A DNA stretch of 64,000 nt from G963665545 sp963665545 (GTDB lineage Bacteria; Pseudomonadota; Gammaproteobacteria; Xanthomonadales; SZUA-36), in assembly GCA_963665545.2 (NCBI GenBank), contig CAXXKZ010000004.1, forward strand, positions 992,001 through 1,056,000, read 5' to 3'. Under the pieces are notes generated by a model. The model was not told where the DNA came from. It made no database searches and saw only the letters and a list, made by a program, of their open reading frames with translations. Below are positions 1-8,935 of this stretch, piece after piece. Position 1 is the stretch's first letter, and each line of letters starts with the position of its first letter. The position numbers were made by a program, and so were the translations under genes.

Positions 1-1
1 G

Positions 2-25
2 CAGGTGCATCAAAAGGCCGGCTGA
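2..25 (+). CDS. C-terminal tail of an upstream gene, possibly uppS (partial)
   Basis: A short open frame running in from the window edge ends in TGA at 23-25, nine bases before the cdsA start. In many gammaproteobacteria the gene directly before cdsA is uppS (undecaprenyl diphosphate synthase), so this is probably its end. Only seven codons are visible, so the assignment rests on gene order and not on sequence similarity. Confidence 0.3.
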   Translation, partial: QVHQKAG

Positions 26-34
26 GTACCGCAG

Positions 35-865
35 ATGCTGAAAACCCGGGTACTCACCGCGCTTGTCATTGCTCCACTGGTGCTTGTCATCATATTCAAG
101 GTCCCTAACGCGGGATTCCAACTCTTTCTTGGGGGTCTGTTGCTGGTAGGAAGCTGGGAATTCCGGCGCCTTGCTGATCTTAATCGCCTGGTCTCCATAA
201 TGTTATTGCTCCTGCAGACACTGATCATGACCGCACTGTGGTTTCTGGGCAGCGCCCTGGATGAGCTAAGCCTGCCCATACTGGCCGCCGGCTGCATGAC
301 CTGGTTATTGATGTTGCTGCGCCTGACCACCTACCGCCCGGCAGATGCCCCTGGCCAATTCGTGGATCTCAATTACCGTGTGCTGGGTTTCTTCGCTGCG
401 CTGGCATGCATTACTTTCGCGTGGTTTTCCCTGTCCTGGCTGCGTTTTCAGGTGGCCGGCGAATGGTGGATCATTTTGTTGCTGCTGACCATATGGGCGG
501 CTGATATCGGTGCCTACTTCAGCGGCCGTTTCATCGGCCGGCATAAACTGGCGCCGAATATCAGTCCCGGCAAGACCTGGGAGGGCGTTGCGGGTGGCCT
601 GCTGCTGGCCTGCATTATCGCCGTGATTCTCACCCGAACCGTTGAACCGCTGAGCATGAGTGTGGCCAGCGCACTGCTGATTGCCCTGGTCACGGCGTCC
701 GTTTCCGTTGGCGGCGACCTGTTTATCAGCCTGCACAAGAGAAGTGTCGGGCTGAAAGACACCGGCACGCTGTTTCCCGGGCACGGGGGGGTTCTTGACC
801 GCCTTGACAGCCTCCTGTCCGGTGCGCCGTTTTTTGCATTAATCACCTGGTGGCTTTTGCGGTGA
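35..865 (+). CDS. cdsA: phosphatidate cytidylyltransferase CdsA
   Basis: Makes CDP-diacylglycerol from phosphatidic acid and CTP in the inner membrane, the branch point for phospholipid synthesis. The 276-residue protein is almost entirely hydrophobic helices. It carries the SPGKTWEG stretch near residue 176 and the family signature GHGGVLDRLDS at about residues 249-259, with the conserved acidic residues for metal binding. Length is normal for the family. The ATG at 35 follows closely on the end of the upstream gene. The stop codon overlaps the GTG start of dxr (GTGA), so the two are translationally coupled. Identification is firm. Confidence 0.96.
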   Translation: MLKTRVLTALVIAPLVLVIIFKVPNAGFQLFLGGLLLVGSWEFRRLADLNRLVSIMLLLLQTLIMTALWFLGSALDELSLPILAAGCMTWLLMLLRLTTYRPADAPGQFVDLNYRVLGFFAALACITFAWFSLSWLRFQVAGEWWIILLLLTIWAADIGAYFSGRFIGRHKLAPNISPGKTWEGVAGGLLLACIIAVILTRTVEPLSMSVASALLIALVTASVSVGGDLFISLHKRSVGLKDTGTLFPGHGGVLDRLDSLLSGAPFFALITWWLLR

Positions 866-2130
866 GCTCAATTGGCAGAGCGCGCCCGACCCACGAACCC
901 CAAGGCGTCACCGTACTGGGCTCGACCGGATCGGTGGGCGTCAACACCCTGGATGTCATTGTCCGCAACCCTGACCGTTACCGCGTGGTGGCACTTTCGG
1001 CGCACAGCAATGTCCGGCTGTTGGCGCAGCAATGTGCCGATTTCGCGGTGCCCTATGCCACCATCAGCCAATCTGACCTGGCCGCTGACCTCAAGGACTC
1101 GCTGTTGCAGACGGGTGCCCGGACCGAAGTCCTGGCGGGCGCGGAAGGACTGCTCGAAGCAGTCGAAGTCCCCGGTTGCGACATTGTCATGGCCGCCATT
1201 GTCGGTGCGGCCGGATTGAAGCCTACACTGCATGCAGCGGAATTGGGGAAAAAGGTGCTGCTCGCCAATAAGGAATCCCTGGTGGTAGCTGGTGAATTGT
1301 TTATGCGCAGCGCCCGCCATGGCGGTGCCTGTGTGCTCCCGGTTGACTCCGAACACAATGCCATTTTCCAGGCCATGCCACACGAATATCATCAGTCCGT
1401 AGCTTCGCCGGTGCCGCCAGATGGACCCTCCGCTGCACGCCAAACACAGGATTTGGAATCTTATGGCGTGAGGCGAATCATTCTTACCGCATCAGGTGGC
1501 CCATTCCTCGATCTGGAACCCGGTGCATTTGCAGCGGTGACCCCCGATCAGGCTTGCGCCCATCCGAACTGGGACATGGGGCGAAAAATCTCGGTTGATT
1601 CAGCGACCCTGATGAACAAAGGCCTGGAAGTCATTGAGGCCAAGTGGCTGTTCAGCGCCAACGCTGCCAACTTGCAGGTGGTCATTCATCCGCAGAGCAT
1701 CATTCACTCCATGGTGGCTTACCGGGATGGATCCATCCTTGCTCAATTGGGTGTGCCCGACATGAGAACACCGATTGCACACACGCTGGCCTGGCCTGAA
1801 CGAGTTGATGCGGGCGTGGAGGCGCTGGATATTTTGGCCATGGGCGAACTGACATTCAGACCGCCCGATAGGGGCCGTTTTCCATGTCTGAGACTGGCCT
1901 TCGAGGCCATGGAGGCCGGGGGCAACGCATCGATCGTATTGAACGCAGCCAACGAAGTTGCGGTCGAATCATTTCTGGCCGGGCGTATAGGCTTCAAGCG
2001 CATCGCGGAAGTCGTCGAGCAGGTCATGCAGACCATGCCAAATGACCCTGCCGGTGAATTGGACGATATACTATTGTGTGATGAATTATCACGCCAGACT
2101 GCAAATAGGGTTGTGAAATCGTATGGGTGA
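862..2130 (+). CDS. dxr: 1-deoxy-D-xylulose 5-phosphate reductoisomerase
   Basis: NADPH-dependent enzyme of the MEP isoprenoid pathway, converting DXP to MEP in the cytoplasm. Visible landmarks are the nucleotide-binding GSTGSVG near residue 19, LLANKES near 133, the metal-site SEHNAIFQ near 163, and the second catalytic block ATLMNKGLEVIEA near 247. I prefer the GTG at 862, which overlaps the cdsA stop as GTGA; an in-frame GTG at 850 is also possible. Compared with E. coli Dxr as I remember it, there is an extra segment of roughly 20 residues at about 174-200, rich in Pro, Ser and Gln, between the first metal motif and TASGGPF. The protein is accordingly a little longer than the usual ~400 residues. 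The end overlaps the rseP start by 8 bp. Confidence 0.96.
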   Translation: MSSIGRARPTHEPQGVTVLGSTGSVGVNTLDVIVRNPDRYRVVALSAHSNVRLLAQQCADFAVPYATISQSDLAADLKDSLLQTGARTEVLAGAEGLLEAVEVPGCDIVMAAIVGAAGLKPTLHAAELGKKVLLANKESLVVAGELFMRSARHGGACVLPVDSEHNAIFQAMPHEYHQSVASPVPPDGPSAARQTQDLESYGVRRIILTASGGPFLDLEPGAFAAVTPDQACAHPNWDMGRKISVDSATLMNKGLEVIEAKWLFSANAANLQVVIHPQSIIHSMVAYRDGSILAQLGVPDMRTPIAHTLAWPERVDAGVEALDILAMGELTFRPPDRGRFPCLRLAFEAMEAGGNASIVLNAANEVAVESFLAGRIGFKRIAEVVEQVMQTMPNDPAGELDDILLCDELSRQTANRVVKSYG

Positions 2131-3499
2131 ATTTTTTGGTTCAATCTGGTGGCTGCTCGTTGCACTCGGGCTTTTGATCACCTTCCATGAATTCGGGCAC
2201 TTTTGGGTGGCGCGTAAATTGGGGGTGCGGGTGCTGCGTTTTTCCGTCGGCTTCGGCCGTCCCATCTGGCGGCACCGTGGTGCTGACGGTGTCGAATATG
2301 TCATTGGCGCCTTGCCGCTGGGCGGATATGTCAAGATGCTCGACGAACGCGAGGGGGAAGTCGATCCATCCGAGCTGTCCCAGGCATTCAACCGCAAACC
2401 AATATGGTCAAGGATTGCGGTGGTCATCGCCGGCCCGGCATTCAATCTCATTTTCGCGGTAGCGGCGTTCTGGGTCATGTTCATGGTCGGTATTTCGGAG
2501 GTTCGACCCCTGATCGGTGCCGTGTCAGGGCCTGCCATGGAGGCTGGGATTGGGCCCGGTGATGAAATAATTTCGCTGGACGGCACCAGTGCCCGCACCT
2601 GGACGCACACGCAAATGGGTCTTATCACCCGTGCGCTGGATGGCGATGTTGTGCATGTCGTTGTCCGCAATGCCGCTGGCATAGAGTCTGATCATCAGCT
2701 GGATTTGAGCCGCCTTGATCCCGGTTTTGATGAGCTGAGAACACTGGAACACGCGGGTATCACGCCGTGGCGCTTGCAGATTCCGGCCGTGGTGAATGAA
2801 GTCATGCCCGATTCGGCTGCTTCACGTGCGGGATTTCGGTCCGGCGACAGAATTATCACGATTGCCGGTGAAGAAGTAAGCGGCTGGGCGTGGATCGGCC
2901 ACTTGCTGCAGCAGCATGGATCAGCTGGCCAAGCGCTGATTGTTGAAGTCGAACGCGACGGCTTTGAGCTGGAGTTGGAGGTCATGCCGGACAAACAGAG
3001 TTCAGGCCTGTTCTCCAGCCGTCTGGTTCTCGGAATCACCCGGCTCGACCCGGACGCGACGCAGATGGCCATGTGGGAGCGCGCCGCGGTAACGCTTCGT
3101 TTTGGCCCCATTGAAGGCCTGGCCCGGGCGACCTCGGAAACCTGGCGCCTGGCGACCGTCACACTGGGCATGATAGGACGCATGATCACCGGCAAAGCAT
3201 CGGTCAAGAACCTGGCCGGCCCGATCAGCATCGCGCAGTTTGCCAACAGTGCGGCCAATGCGGGCCTGTCCAGCTTCCTGTTTTTTCTGGGCGCCATCAG
3301 CCTGAGCCTCGGGGTACTGAACCTGTTGCCGATTCCGATGCTCGATGGAGGCCATTTGCTTTATTACCTGATAGAATTGGCGAAAGGCAGCCCGGTCTCA
3401 GAAAGCACTCAAATCGCTGCTCAGTATTTTGGCCTGGTGGCGCTGGCAGGCTTGATGAGCCTTGCATTTGTTAACGATATTTTACGGCTGGTCGGATAG
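2123..3499 (+). CDS. rseP: RIP zinc metalloprotease RseP
   Basis: Site-2 intramembrane protease that, in the sigma-E pathway, cuts the anti-sigma factor RseA after DegS. The 458-residue protein has the zinc-binding HEFGH at residues 22-26 inside the first membrane helix. Two PDZ domains lie roughly between residues 120 and 310 (GxxxAGI/GPGDEI and SRAGFRSGDRI blocks). The conserved MLDGGH near residue 408 carries the third zinc ligand Asp in the third helix. The gene overlaps dxr by 8 bp and precedes bamA by 39 bp, the standard gammaproteobacterial arrangement linking envelope stress sensing to outer-membrane assembly. Confidence 0.96.
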   Translation: MGEFFGSIWWLLVALGLLITFHEFGHFWVARKLGVRVLRFSVGFGRPIWRHRGADGVEYVIGALPLGGYVKMLDEREGEVDPSELSQAFNRKPIWSRIAVVIAGPAFNLIFAVAAFWVMFMVGISEVRPLIGAVSGPAMEAGIGPGDEIISLDGTSARTWTHTQMGLITRALDGDVVHVVVRNAAGIESDHQLDLSRLDPGFDELRTLEHAGITPWRLQIPAVVNEVMPDSAASRAGFRSGDRIITIAGEEVSGWAWIGHLLQQHGSAGQALIVEVERDGFELELEVMPDKQSSGLFSSRLVLGITRLDPDATQMAMWERAAVTLRFGPIEGLARATSETWRLATVTLGMIGRMITGKASVKNLAGPISIAQFANSAANAGLSSFLFFLGAISLSLGVLNLLPIPMLDGGHLLYYLIELAKGSPVSESTQIAAQYFGLVALAGLMSLAFVNDILRLVG

Positions 3500-3538
3500 A
3501 CACCTGCGTTCGATCACAGCCGAGACGGACCTGATTCA

Positions 3539-5992
3539 ATGTTAAGAATTCTGGCCTTTTTCCTGGGCTGTATATTTTGGACCGGTTCCGTTCTGGCGCT
3601 CGATCCGTTCACCATTGACGATATTCGTGTGGACGGCCTGCAGCGGATTTCCGAGGGCACCATCTTTAACTACCTCCCCCTGGACGTCGGTGACCGGTTG
3701 GGCTCCGCCAACAGCCGAGCTGCGATTCGGGAGTTGTACCGCACCGGGTTTTTCCAGGACATCGCGCTGTCGCGTGAAGGCGATATCCTGGTCATCACCG
3801 TGCTGGAACGCCCGGCCATTGCCAACATCAACCTTACCGGTAACAAAGCCATCAAGGATGAGGACCTCTACCGGGTGTTATTCGACATCGGCCTGTCCGA
3901 AGGCGAAGTATTTGACCGCCTGGTGCTGGACCGACTGCAGCAGGAGCTGGTCAAACAGTATTTCAGCCAGGGCCGTTATGCAGTCAAAGTCGATACCCGG
4001 GTGACTGAGCTCGACCGCAACCGCGTTCGGGTGGCGATCATCATCGAGGAAGGAGATGTTGCCAAAATCAGGCACATCAACATCGTCGGCAACGAAGTAT
4101 TCACCGACAAGGAAATTCGCAAACAATTTGAAGCCGACACACCGCCGTTCTGGAAATTCTGGTCAAAGGACGGGCAGTATTCGCGCGAAAAGCTCTCCGG
4201 CGACGTCGAAGTTTTGCGCTCTTACTATCTTGACCGCGGCTACGTGGACTTCAATGTGGAATCGACCCAGGTTTCCATCAGCCCCAACAAAGAAGACATT
4301 TACATTACCGCCAACGTGGTCGAAGGTGAGATTTATAACGTCGATGATGTCCAGATCACCGGTGACCTTGTTATCGACGAAGGCACGCTGCAACGCCTGA
4401 TAGTTGCCCAGCCCGGCGAAATTTTTTCGCGCAAGAAGATCGAACAAAGCGTCGAAAACATTACCTCGGTTCTGGCCAACATAGGCTATGCCTTTGCCAA
4501 CGTAAATCCGATCACCGACGTGGACAGGGACAATCGCCTGGTTTCAGTTAACTTTTTCGTCGACCCTGGCAAGCGGGTGTATGTCCGACGCGTTGAGTTC
4601 AGGGGCAACTCCAAATCCAAGGACGAGGTGATACGCCGGGAAATGCGGCAACTGGAAGGCGCCTGGTTTTCCCAATCCGCGCTGGACCGTTCGCGGGTCA
4701 GAATGCAGCGCCTGACTTATTTTGATCAGGTGAACATTGAAACGCCGGCTGTACCAGGCACCGACGACCAGGTGGACGTCATCGTCACGGTCACCGAACG
4801 TCCGGCCGGCAGTTTTACAGTCGGTCTGGGGTTCTCCCAGTTGCAAGGGCTGATTGCGTCTCTGAGCATCCAGCAAGACAACTTTATTGGCAGTGGCAAA
4901 CGGCTGGGACTGGGTATCCAATACAGCAAAATCCTGTCCCAATTCAATCTGTCCTACGACAACCCGTATTGGACCAAAGAGGGTATCAGCCGTGGCTTCT
5001 ATCTGCGCTACACGGAATTTGACCGGGGCGCGGCCAACATATCAACGTTTACCAACAGTGAATTTGCCTTCGGTATGAATTTTGGCATTCCGATTACCGA
5101 AGTGGATTATCTGTTTAGTGGGGTAGGTTATCGCACCTCCCAGATTAATATCGGTTCTTTCAACTGCATTGTGACAGACCCCGTCGACCCAAACATCTGT
5201 CTGGAATTTGGTTTGATTCCAACGCCCGGCGATCCTCTGTCCAATTCACTGGATCACGACGGCGACGGGGTGATAAGCGACTCGGAACGACAATTCGACA
5301 TATTTGATCTGAATTTCACCTGGAGCCGTGACAGCCGCAACCACTTCCTCAACCCGACGCGTGGATCAGCCCAGACACTGCAGCTTTCCGGAGCCGCGCC
5401 CGGCAGTTCGCGCAAGTACTACAAACTCTTGTACCGCGGCGCCAAGTATTGGTCGATATGGCGCGGTCTGGTGTTCTCGGTGCGGGGTAATTTCGGCTAC
5501 GGCGACGCCTACGACAACTACGACAAAACATCCCTCGCCACCCCGGTCGACAGCACGTTGCCGCCTTCATTGCAAGAATCCTGCGATCAGACCGATGTCA
5601 TCGCGTTGGATACCGGCCTGCCTTTCTTTGAGCACTTCTACAGCGGCGGGGTACGAGACATTCGCGGCTATGATGACAATACACTGGGGCCCAAGGATAC
5701 GTTTTGCCGTTCTGTGGGCGGTGACTTCAAAGTCGCCGGCGGCTTCGAACTGGCCATCCCCACGCCCTTCGCTGCCGGCAGCGGCACCCGCATTGCCTTG
5801 TTCATTGACACCGGCTACGTCTACGAAAACTTCAAGGCTTTTGATGCCAACAAATTGCGCGCCTCCACGGGTATTTCGGTGACCTGGCAAGCGCCTATCG
5901 GGCCCATCGTGATTTCATATGCATTCCCCTTCCGGGACCGCGAAGGCGACCGGACCGAAGACCTGCAGTTCTCCTTCGGCACCACTTTCTAG
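3539..5992 (+). CDS. bamA: outer membrane protein assembly factor BamA
   Basis: Central component of the BAM complex that folds beta-barrel proteins into the outer membrane. The 817-residue protein has a signal peptide (about residues 1-20, ending SVLA), five periplasmic POTRA domains to about residue 420, and a C-terminal barrel ending in Phe, as expected for the beta-signal. An extracellular-loop region around residues 540-590 contains two Cys about a dozen residues apart. It then shows a perfect EF-hand-type calcium loop, DHDGDGVISDSE, at residues 572-583, which is not part of the E. coli protein. The gene lies between rseP and ompH/skp as usual. Confidence 0.97.
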   Translation: MLRILAFFLGCIFWTGSVLALDPFTIDDIRVDGLQRISEGTIFNYLPLDVGDRLGSANSRAAIRELYRTGFFQDIALSREGDILVITVLERPAIANINLTGNKAIKDEDLYRVLFDIGLSEGEVFDRLVLDRLQQELVKQYFSQGRYAVKVDTRVTELDRNRVRVAIIIEEGDVAKIRHINIVGNEVFTDKEIRKQFEADTPPFWKFWSKDGQYSREKLSGDVEVLRSYYLDRGYVDFNVESTQVSISPNKEDIYITANVVEGEIYNVDDVQITGDLVIDEGTLQRLIVAQPGEIFSRKKIEQSVENITSVLANIGYAFANVNPITDVDRDNRLVSVNFFVDPGKRVYVRRVEFRGNSKSKDEVIRREMRQLEGAWFSQSALDRSRVRMQRLTYFDQVNIETPAVPGTDDQVDVIVTVTERPAGSFTVGLGFSQLQGLIASLSIQQDNFIGSGKRLGLGIQYSKILSQFNLSYDNPYWTKEGISRGFYLRYTEFDRGAANISTFTNSEFAFGMNFGIPITEVDYLFSGVGYRTSQINIGSFNCIVTDPVDPNICLEFGLIPTPGDPLSNSLDHDGDGVISDSERQFDIFDLNFTWSRDSRNHFLNPTRGSAQTLQLSGAAPGSSRKYYKLLYRGAKYWSIWRGLVFSVRGNFGYGDAYDNYDKTSLATPVDSTLPPSLQESCDQTDVIALDTGLPFFEHFYSGGVRDIRGYDDNTLGPKDTFCRSVGGDFKVAGGFELAIPTPFAAGSGTRIALFIDTGYVYENFKAFDANKLRASTGISVTWQAPIGPIVISYAFPFRDREGDRTEDLQFSFGTTF

Positions 5993-6056
5993 GCGCGTCA
6001 ACATGGCGCCGGCCAGCCACTTCGTGATTCACCCCGTTGGGTGTACAATACGGAAT

Positions 6057-6590
6057 ATGCGGAGTTATGTCCTGAAATTTTGTATGTTGTTGGCTGGCCT
6101 GGTTTTTTCAATCACGGCCGCTGGCCAGGACTTGCGCGTGGGCTATGTAGACATGAAGCAGGTGCTGGACAACGCGCCCCAGGTCGTTGCCGGCCGGGCC
6201 CAGCTTGACCAGGAATTCCGCAGCCGCAACGAGGCGATCGAGTCAGACGAATTTCGCCTTGGCACACTGCGACAGCGGCTGGCGCAGGCAGACATGTCAG
6301 CCGACGCATCACTTCAGCTGGAACGCCAGGTACGTGAATTGCAGCGCAGCGTCAACCGGCGCAATGAAGATCTTCGTGACGAATTATCATTCAGGCTGAC
6401 TGAAAATATACAACAGCTGGAAGAGGAGATTACCCTCGCGGTGCAGGAAATTGCCGAGCGCAATGGCTTCGACCTGATTCTCTCCAGCCCGGTAATTTAT
6501 CGCCATCCCAGACTGGACATTACCGACCTCATTCTTGAACAGCTGGAGGTGGAATTCGCCACCGACCAGATGGAACTCTTCAACAATTGA
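6057..6590 (+). CDS. skp: OmpH/Skp family periplasmic chaperone
   Basis: Skp-type chaperone that holds unfolded outer-membrane proteins in the periplasm and delivers them to BamA. The ATG at 6057 gives a 177-residue product beginning with a clear signal peptide (hydrophobic run ending ITAAGQ). VGYVDMKQVLDNAP follows, then a long charged, helical coiled-coil middle (about residues 60-125) forming the tentacles of the trimer. The frame is open further upstream, but that extension has no signal peptide and overlaps bamA, so 6057 is the better start. It sits between bamA and lpxD as in most gammaproteobacteria. Confidence 0.92.
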   Translation: MRSYVLKFCMLLAGLVFSITAAGQDLRVGYVDMKQVLDNAPQVVAGRAQLDQEFRSRNEAIESDEFRLGTLRQRLAQADMSADASLQLERQVRELQRSVNRRNEDLRDELSFRLTENIQQLEEEITLAVQEIAERNGFDLILSSPVIYRHPRLDITDLILEQLEVEFATDQMELFNN

Positions 6591-6639
6591 TTTCGCCATG
6601 ATATCGGAATTGACCCTTCCGCTCCCATCCTGACCATCA

Positions 6640-7689
6640 ATGCCCATCGATTCCAGCCAGCACAGCTTGTCGTCACTGAGTGCGCGCTTCAATCTTGAGC
6701 TGCGCGGAGACGGTGATCGCATGGTGACCGGGATAGGTACACTCGAGGCAGCGCAGCCCACCGATGTCAGTTTCCTCGCCAATCAGGCCTATCGCCCTGC
6801 AATGGTTCAAACCCGGGCCGGCGTGGTCATCCTGCGTGAAAAAGATGCTGAAGATTGCCCGACCAACTGTCTGATCGCCGACGACCCGTATCTGGCTTAC
6901 GCCAGACTGGCGATATTGTTCGATCCGCGTCCGATGGCAAAGCCCGGAATACATCCCTCAGCGGTGATCGATCCATCCGTGCGCCTGGGCAGCGATGTTT
7001 CGATCGGCCCGCACACGACCATCGAAGAAGGCGCAAGGCTTGCCGACGGCTGCGTCCTGGGTGCAGGCGTTGTGGTCGGAGCAGGCTGTGAACTGGGCGA
7101 GGGTTGCACCCTGAAGGCCCATGTCACTCTGGGCCGGGGTGTGCGGCTGGGCCAGCGCGTGCTGATCCACCCTGGCGCGGTCATCGGCGCGGATGGTTTC
7201 GGCATCGCTTTTGCGACCGACCACTGGGAAAAAGTGCCACAACTGGGCAGTGTCAGCATCGGCGATGACTGCGAAATTGGCGCCAACAGCTGCATCGACC
7301 GTGGTGCCATAGGAGATACGGTGCTCGAAGCAGACGTGCGAATCGATAACTTGGTTCAGATCGGACACAATGTGACCATTGGCGCGCATTCTGCACTGGC
7401 AGGTAATGTCGGCATTGCCGGCAGCACCCGGATCGGCGAGTATTGTCTGATCGCCGGTGACTGCGGCATATCGGGGCATTTGGAAATCGCAGACCGTGTG
7501 ACCATCACGGCAGCGTCAAAAGTAATGAAATCAGTGACTGAACCCGGCTCAACCGTAGGTTCGGTCATTCCCGCCCAACCCTTCCGGGACTGGCAAAAGA
7601 TACTGGCGAGATTATTGCAAATCGACCGACTCGCCAAACGTGTGCAACGACTGGAAAAGGACAAAGAGGTCAATTCCAACCGTGAATAA
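6640..7689 (+). CDS. lpxD: UDP-3-O-acylglucosamine N-acyltransferase LpxD
   Basis: Third step of lipid A synthesis: transfers a 3-hydroxyacyl chain from ACP to the amino group of UDP-3-O-acylglucosamine. The 349-residue protein has the N-terminal uridine-binding domain (about residues 1-100), then many hexapeptide repeats of a left-handed beta helix (about 105-310). The catalytic-region stretch GADGFGIAF lies near residue 184, and a charged C-terminal helix follows. The ATG at 6640 lies 49 bp after skp. The end overlaps the GTG start of fabZ by 8 bp. Confidence 0.95.
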   Translation: MPIDSSQHSLSSLSARFNLELRGDGDRMVTGIGTLEAAQPTDVSFLANQAYRPAMVQTRAGVVILREKDAEDCPTNCLIADDPYLAYARLAILFDPRPMAKPGIHPSAVIDPSVRLGSDVSIGPHTTIEEGARLADGCVLGAGVVVGAGCELGEGCTLKAHVTLGRGVRLGQRVLIHPGAVIGADGFGIAFATDHWEKVPQLGSVSIGDDCEIGANSCIDRGAIGDTVLEADVRIDNLVQIGHNVTIGAHSALAGNVGIAGSTRIGEYCLIAGDCGISGHLEIADRVTITAASKVMKSVTEPGSTVGSVIPAQPFRDWQKILARLLQIDRLAKRVQRLEKDKEVNSNRE

Positions 7690-8149
7690 TTCTACGCCCT
7701 CGGGGCCGATCGACATCAACAAAATTATCCAGTACATGCCTCACCGCTATCCTTTCCTGCTGATTGACAGGGTTTTGTCGTGGGAATTGGAACCTGAAAA
7801 ACGCATAACCGGGGTGAAAAACGTTAGTGTGAACGAGCCGTTTTTTCCCGGCCATTTTCCCGGCAATCCGGTGATGCCGGGCGTCCTGATTGTTGAAGCC
7901 ATGGCACAGACTGCGGGCGTTCTGGCGCACGCCGAGGCCGAGCATCGGGGAGAAAAGGGCCAGCTCTTCTATCTCGTCAAAATAGAGAACGCCAGGTTTT
8001 CCAGGCTGGTAACGCCCGGCGACCAGTTAATTATGGACGTGACCATGACCCGTTTGATCCGGGGCATGGGCCAATACCGTTGTTTGGCGACGGTCGACGG
8101 CAAGCGCGTCGCCAGATGCGAAATTCTTTGCGCCGGAAAAAAGGAATGA
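7682..8149 (+). CDS. fabZ: 3-hydroxyacyl-ACP dehydratase FabZ
   Basis: Dehydrates 3-hydroxyacyl-ACP in fatty acid elongation and competes with LpxA/LpxD for the same substrates. The hot-dog fold motifs are plain: MPHRYPFLLIDRV near the N-terminus, the catalytic-His block FFPGHFPGNPVMPG, and VEAMAQ with the catalytic Glu. I place the start at the GTG at 7682, preceded by an AAAGAGGTC ribosome site and giving 155 residues. The frame extends 14 codons further upstream into lpxD, but without a good ribosome site. The stop overlaps the lpxA ATG (ATGA). Confidence 0.95.
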   Translation: MNNSTPSGPIDINKIIQYMPHRYPFLLIDRVLSWELEPEKRITGVKNVSVNEPFFPGHFPGNPVMPGVLIVEAMAQTAGVLAHAEAEHRGEKGQLFYLVKIENARFSRLVTPGDQLIMDVTMTRLIRGMGQYRCLATVDGKRVARCEILCAGKKE

Positions 8150-8931
8150 GCCCAAAAAATAATATCCACCCTACCGCGCTGGTCGATGAGGCGGCCAATC
8201 TGGCTGCTGACGTAGAGGTGGGGGCATTCAGCATCGTCGGCCCCAAGGTTACTATGGGTGAAGGCTGCAGGATCGGTCCACACGTGGTATTGACCGGCCG
8301 CACCAAGCTGGGCAAGAACAACCGCATCTTTCAGTTCGCTTCAATTGGTGAGGAGCCCCAGGACAAAAAGTACAACGGTGAAGACACTGAACTCATCATT
8401 GGCGACAACAACTCCATCCGCGAGCTTTGCACCTTCAGCCGCGGCACCGTCCTGGGAGGCGGTATCACCCGCATCGGCAGCGACAACTGGATCATGGCCT
8501 GCGTCCACATTGCCCACGACTGTCACTTGGGCAACAACATCATCATGGCCAACAATGCATCTCTGGCGGGCCACGTGACTGTTGGTGATTGGGCGATCCT
8601 GTCAGGCTACAGCCTGATCCACCAGTTCTGCATTGTCGGTGAGCACAGCTTCACGTCCTTCGCCAGCCACGTCAATCAGAGCATTCCACCCTATGTCACC
8701 GTATCCGGTGAAAAGGCACGGGCCAAAGGTGTCAATATCGAGGGCCTGAAACGACGCGGCTATTCGGAAGACGACATCCGGCAAGTCCGGCGCGCCTATC
8801 GTGCGCTCTACCGGGACGGTCTGACTTTGGAAGAGGCAACGGAGATTCTCAAACAGATGGCCACGGATTCAGTAGTTCTAAAGCCGTTGGTTGAATTTCT
8901 CGACAACACTCAGAAAAGCCTGATTCGATAG
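8146..8931 (+). CDS. lpxA: acyl-[ACP]--UDP-N-acetylglucosamine O-acyltransferase LpxA
   Basis: First committed step of lipid A synthesis: adds 3-hydroxyacyl to UDP-GlcNAc. The start at 8146 overlaps the fabZ stop as ATGA and gives 261 residues, essentially the E. coli length. The N-terminal two thirds is a left-handed beta helix of hexapeptide repeats starting IHPTALVD. The catalytic-region block HIAHDCHLGNN and the HQFCIVG stretch follow. The C-terminal helical domain includes the GLKRRGYSEDDI block typical of LpxA. The stop lies 4 bp before lpxB. Confidence 0.96.
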   Translation: MSPKNNIHPTALVDEAANLAADVEVGAFSIVGPKVTMGEGCRIGPHVVLTGRTKLGKNNRIFQFASIGEEPQDKKYNGEDTELIIGDNNSIRELCTFSRGTVLGGGITRIGSDNWIMACVHIAHDCHLGNNIIMANNASLAGHVTVGDWAILSGYSLIHQFCIVGEHSFTSFASHVNQSIPPYVTVSGEKARAKGVNIEGLKRRGYSEDDIRQVRRAYRALYRDGLTLEEATEILKQMATDSVVLKPLVEFLDNTQKSLIR

Positions 8932-8935
8932 CTGA

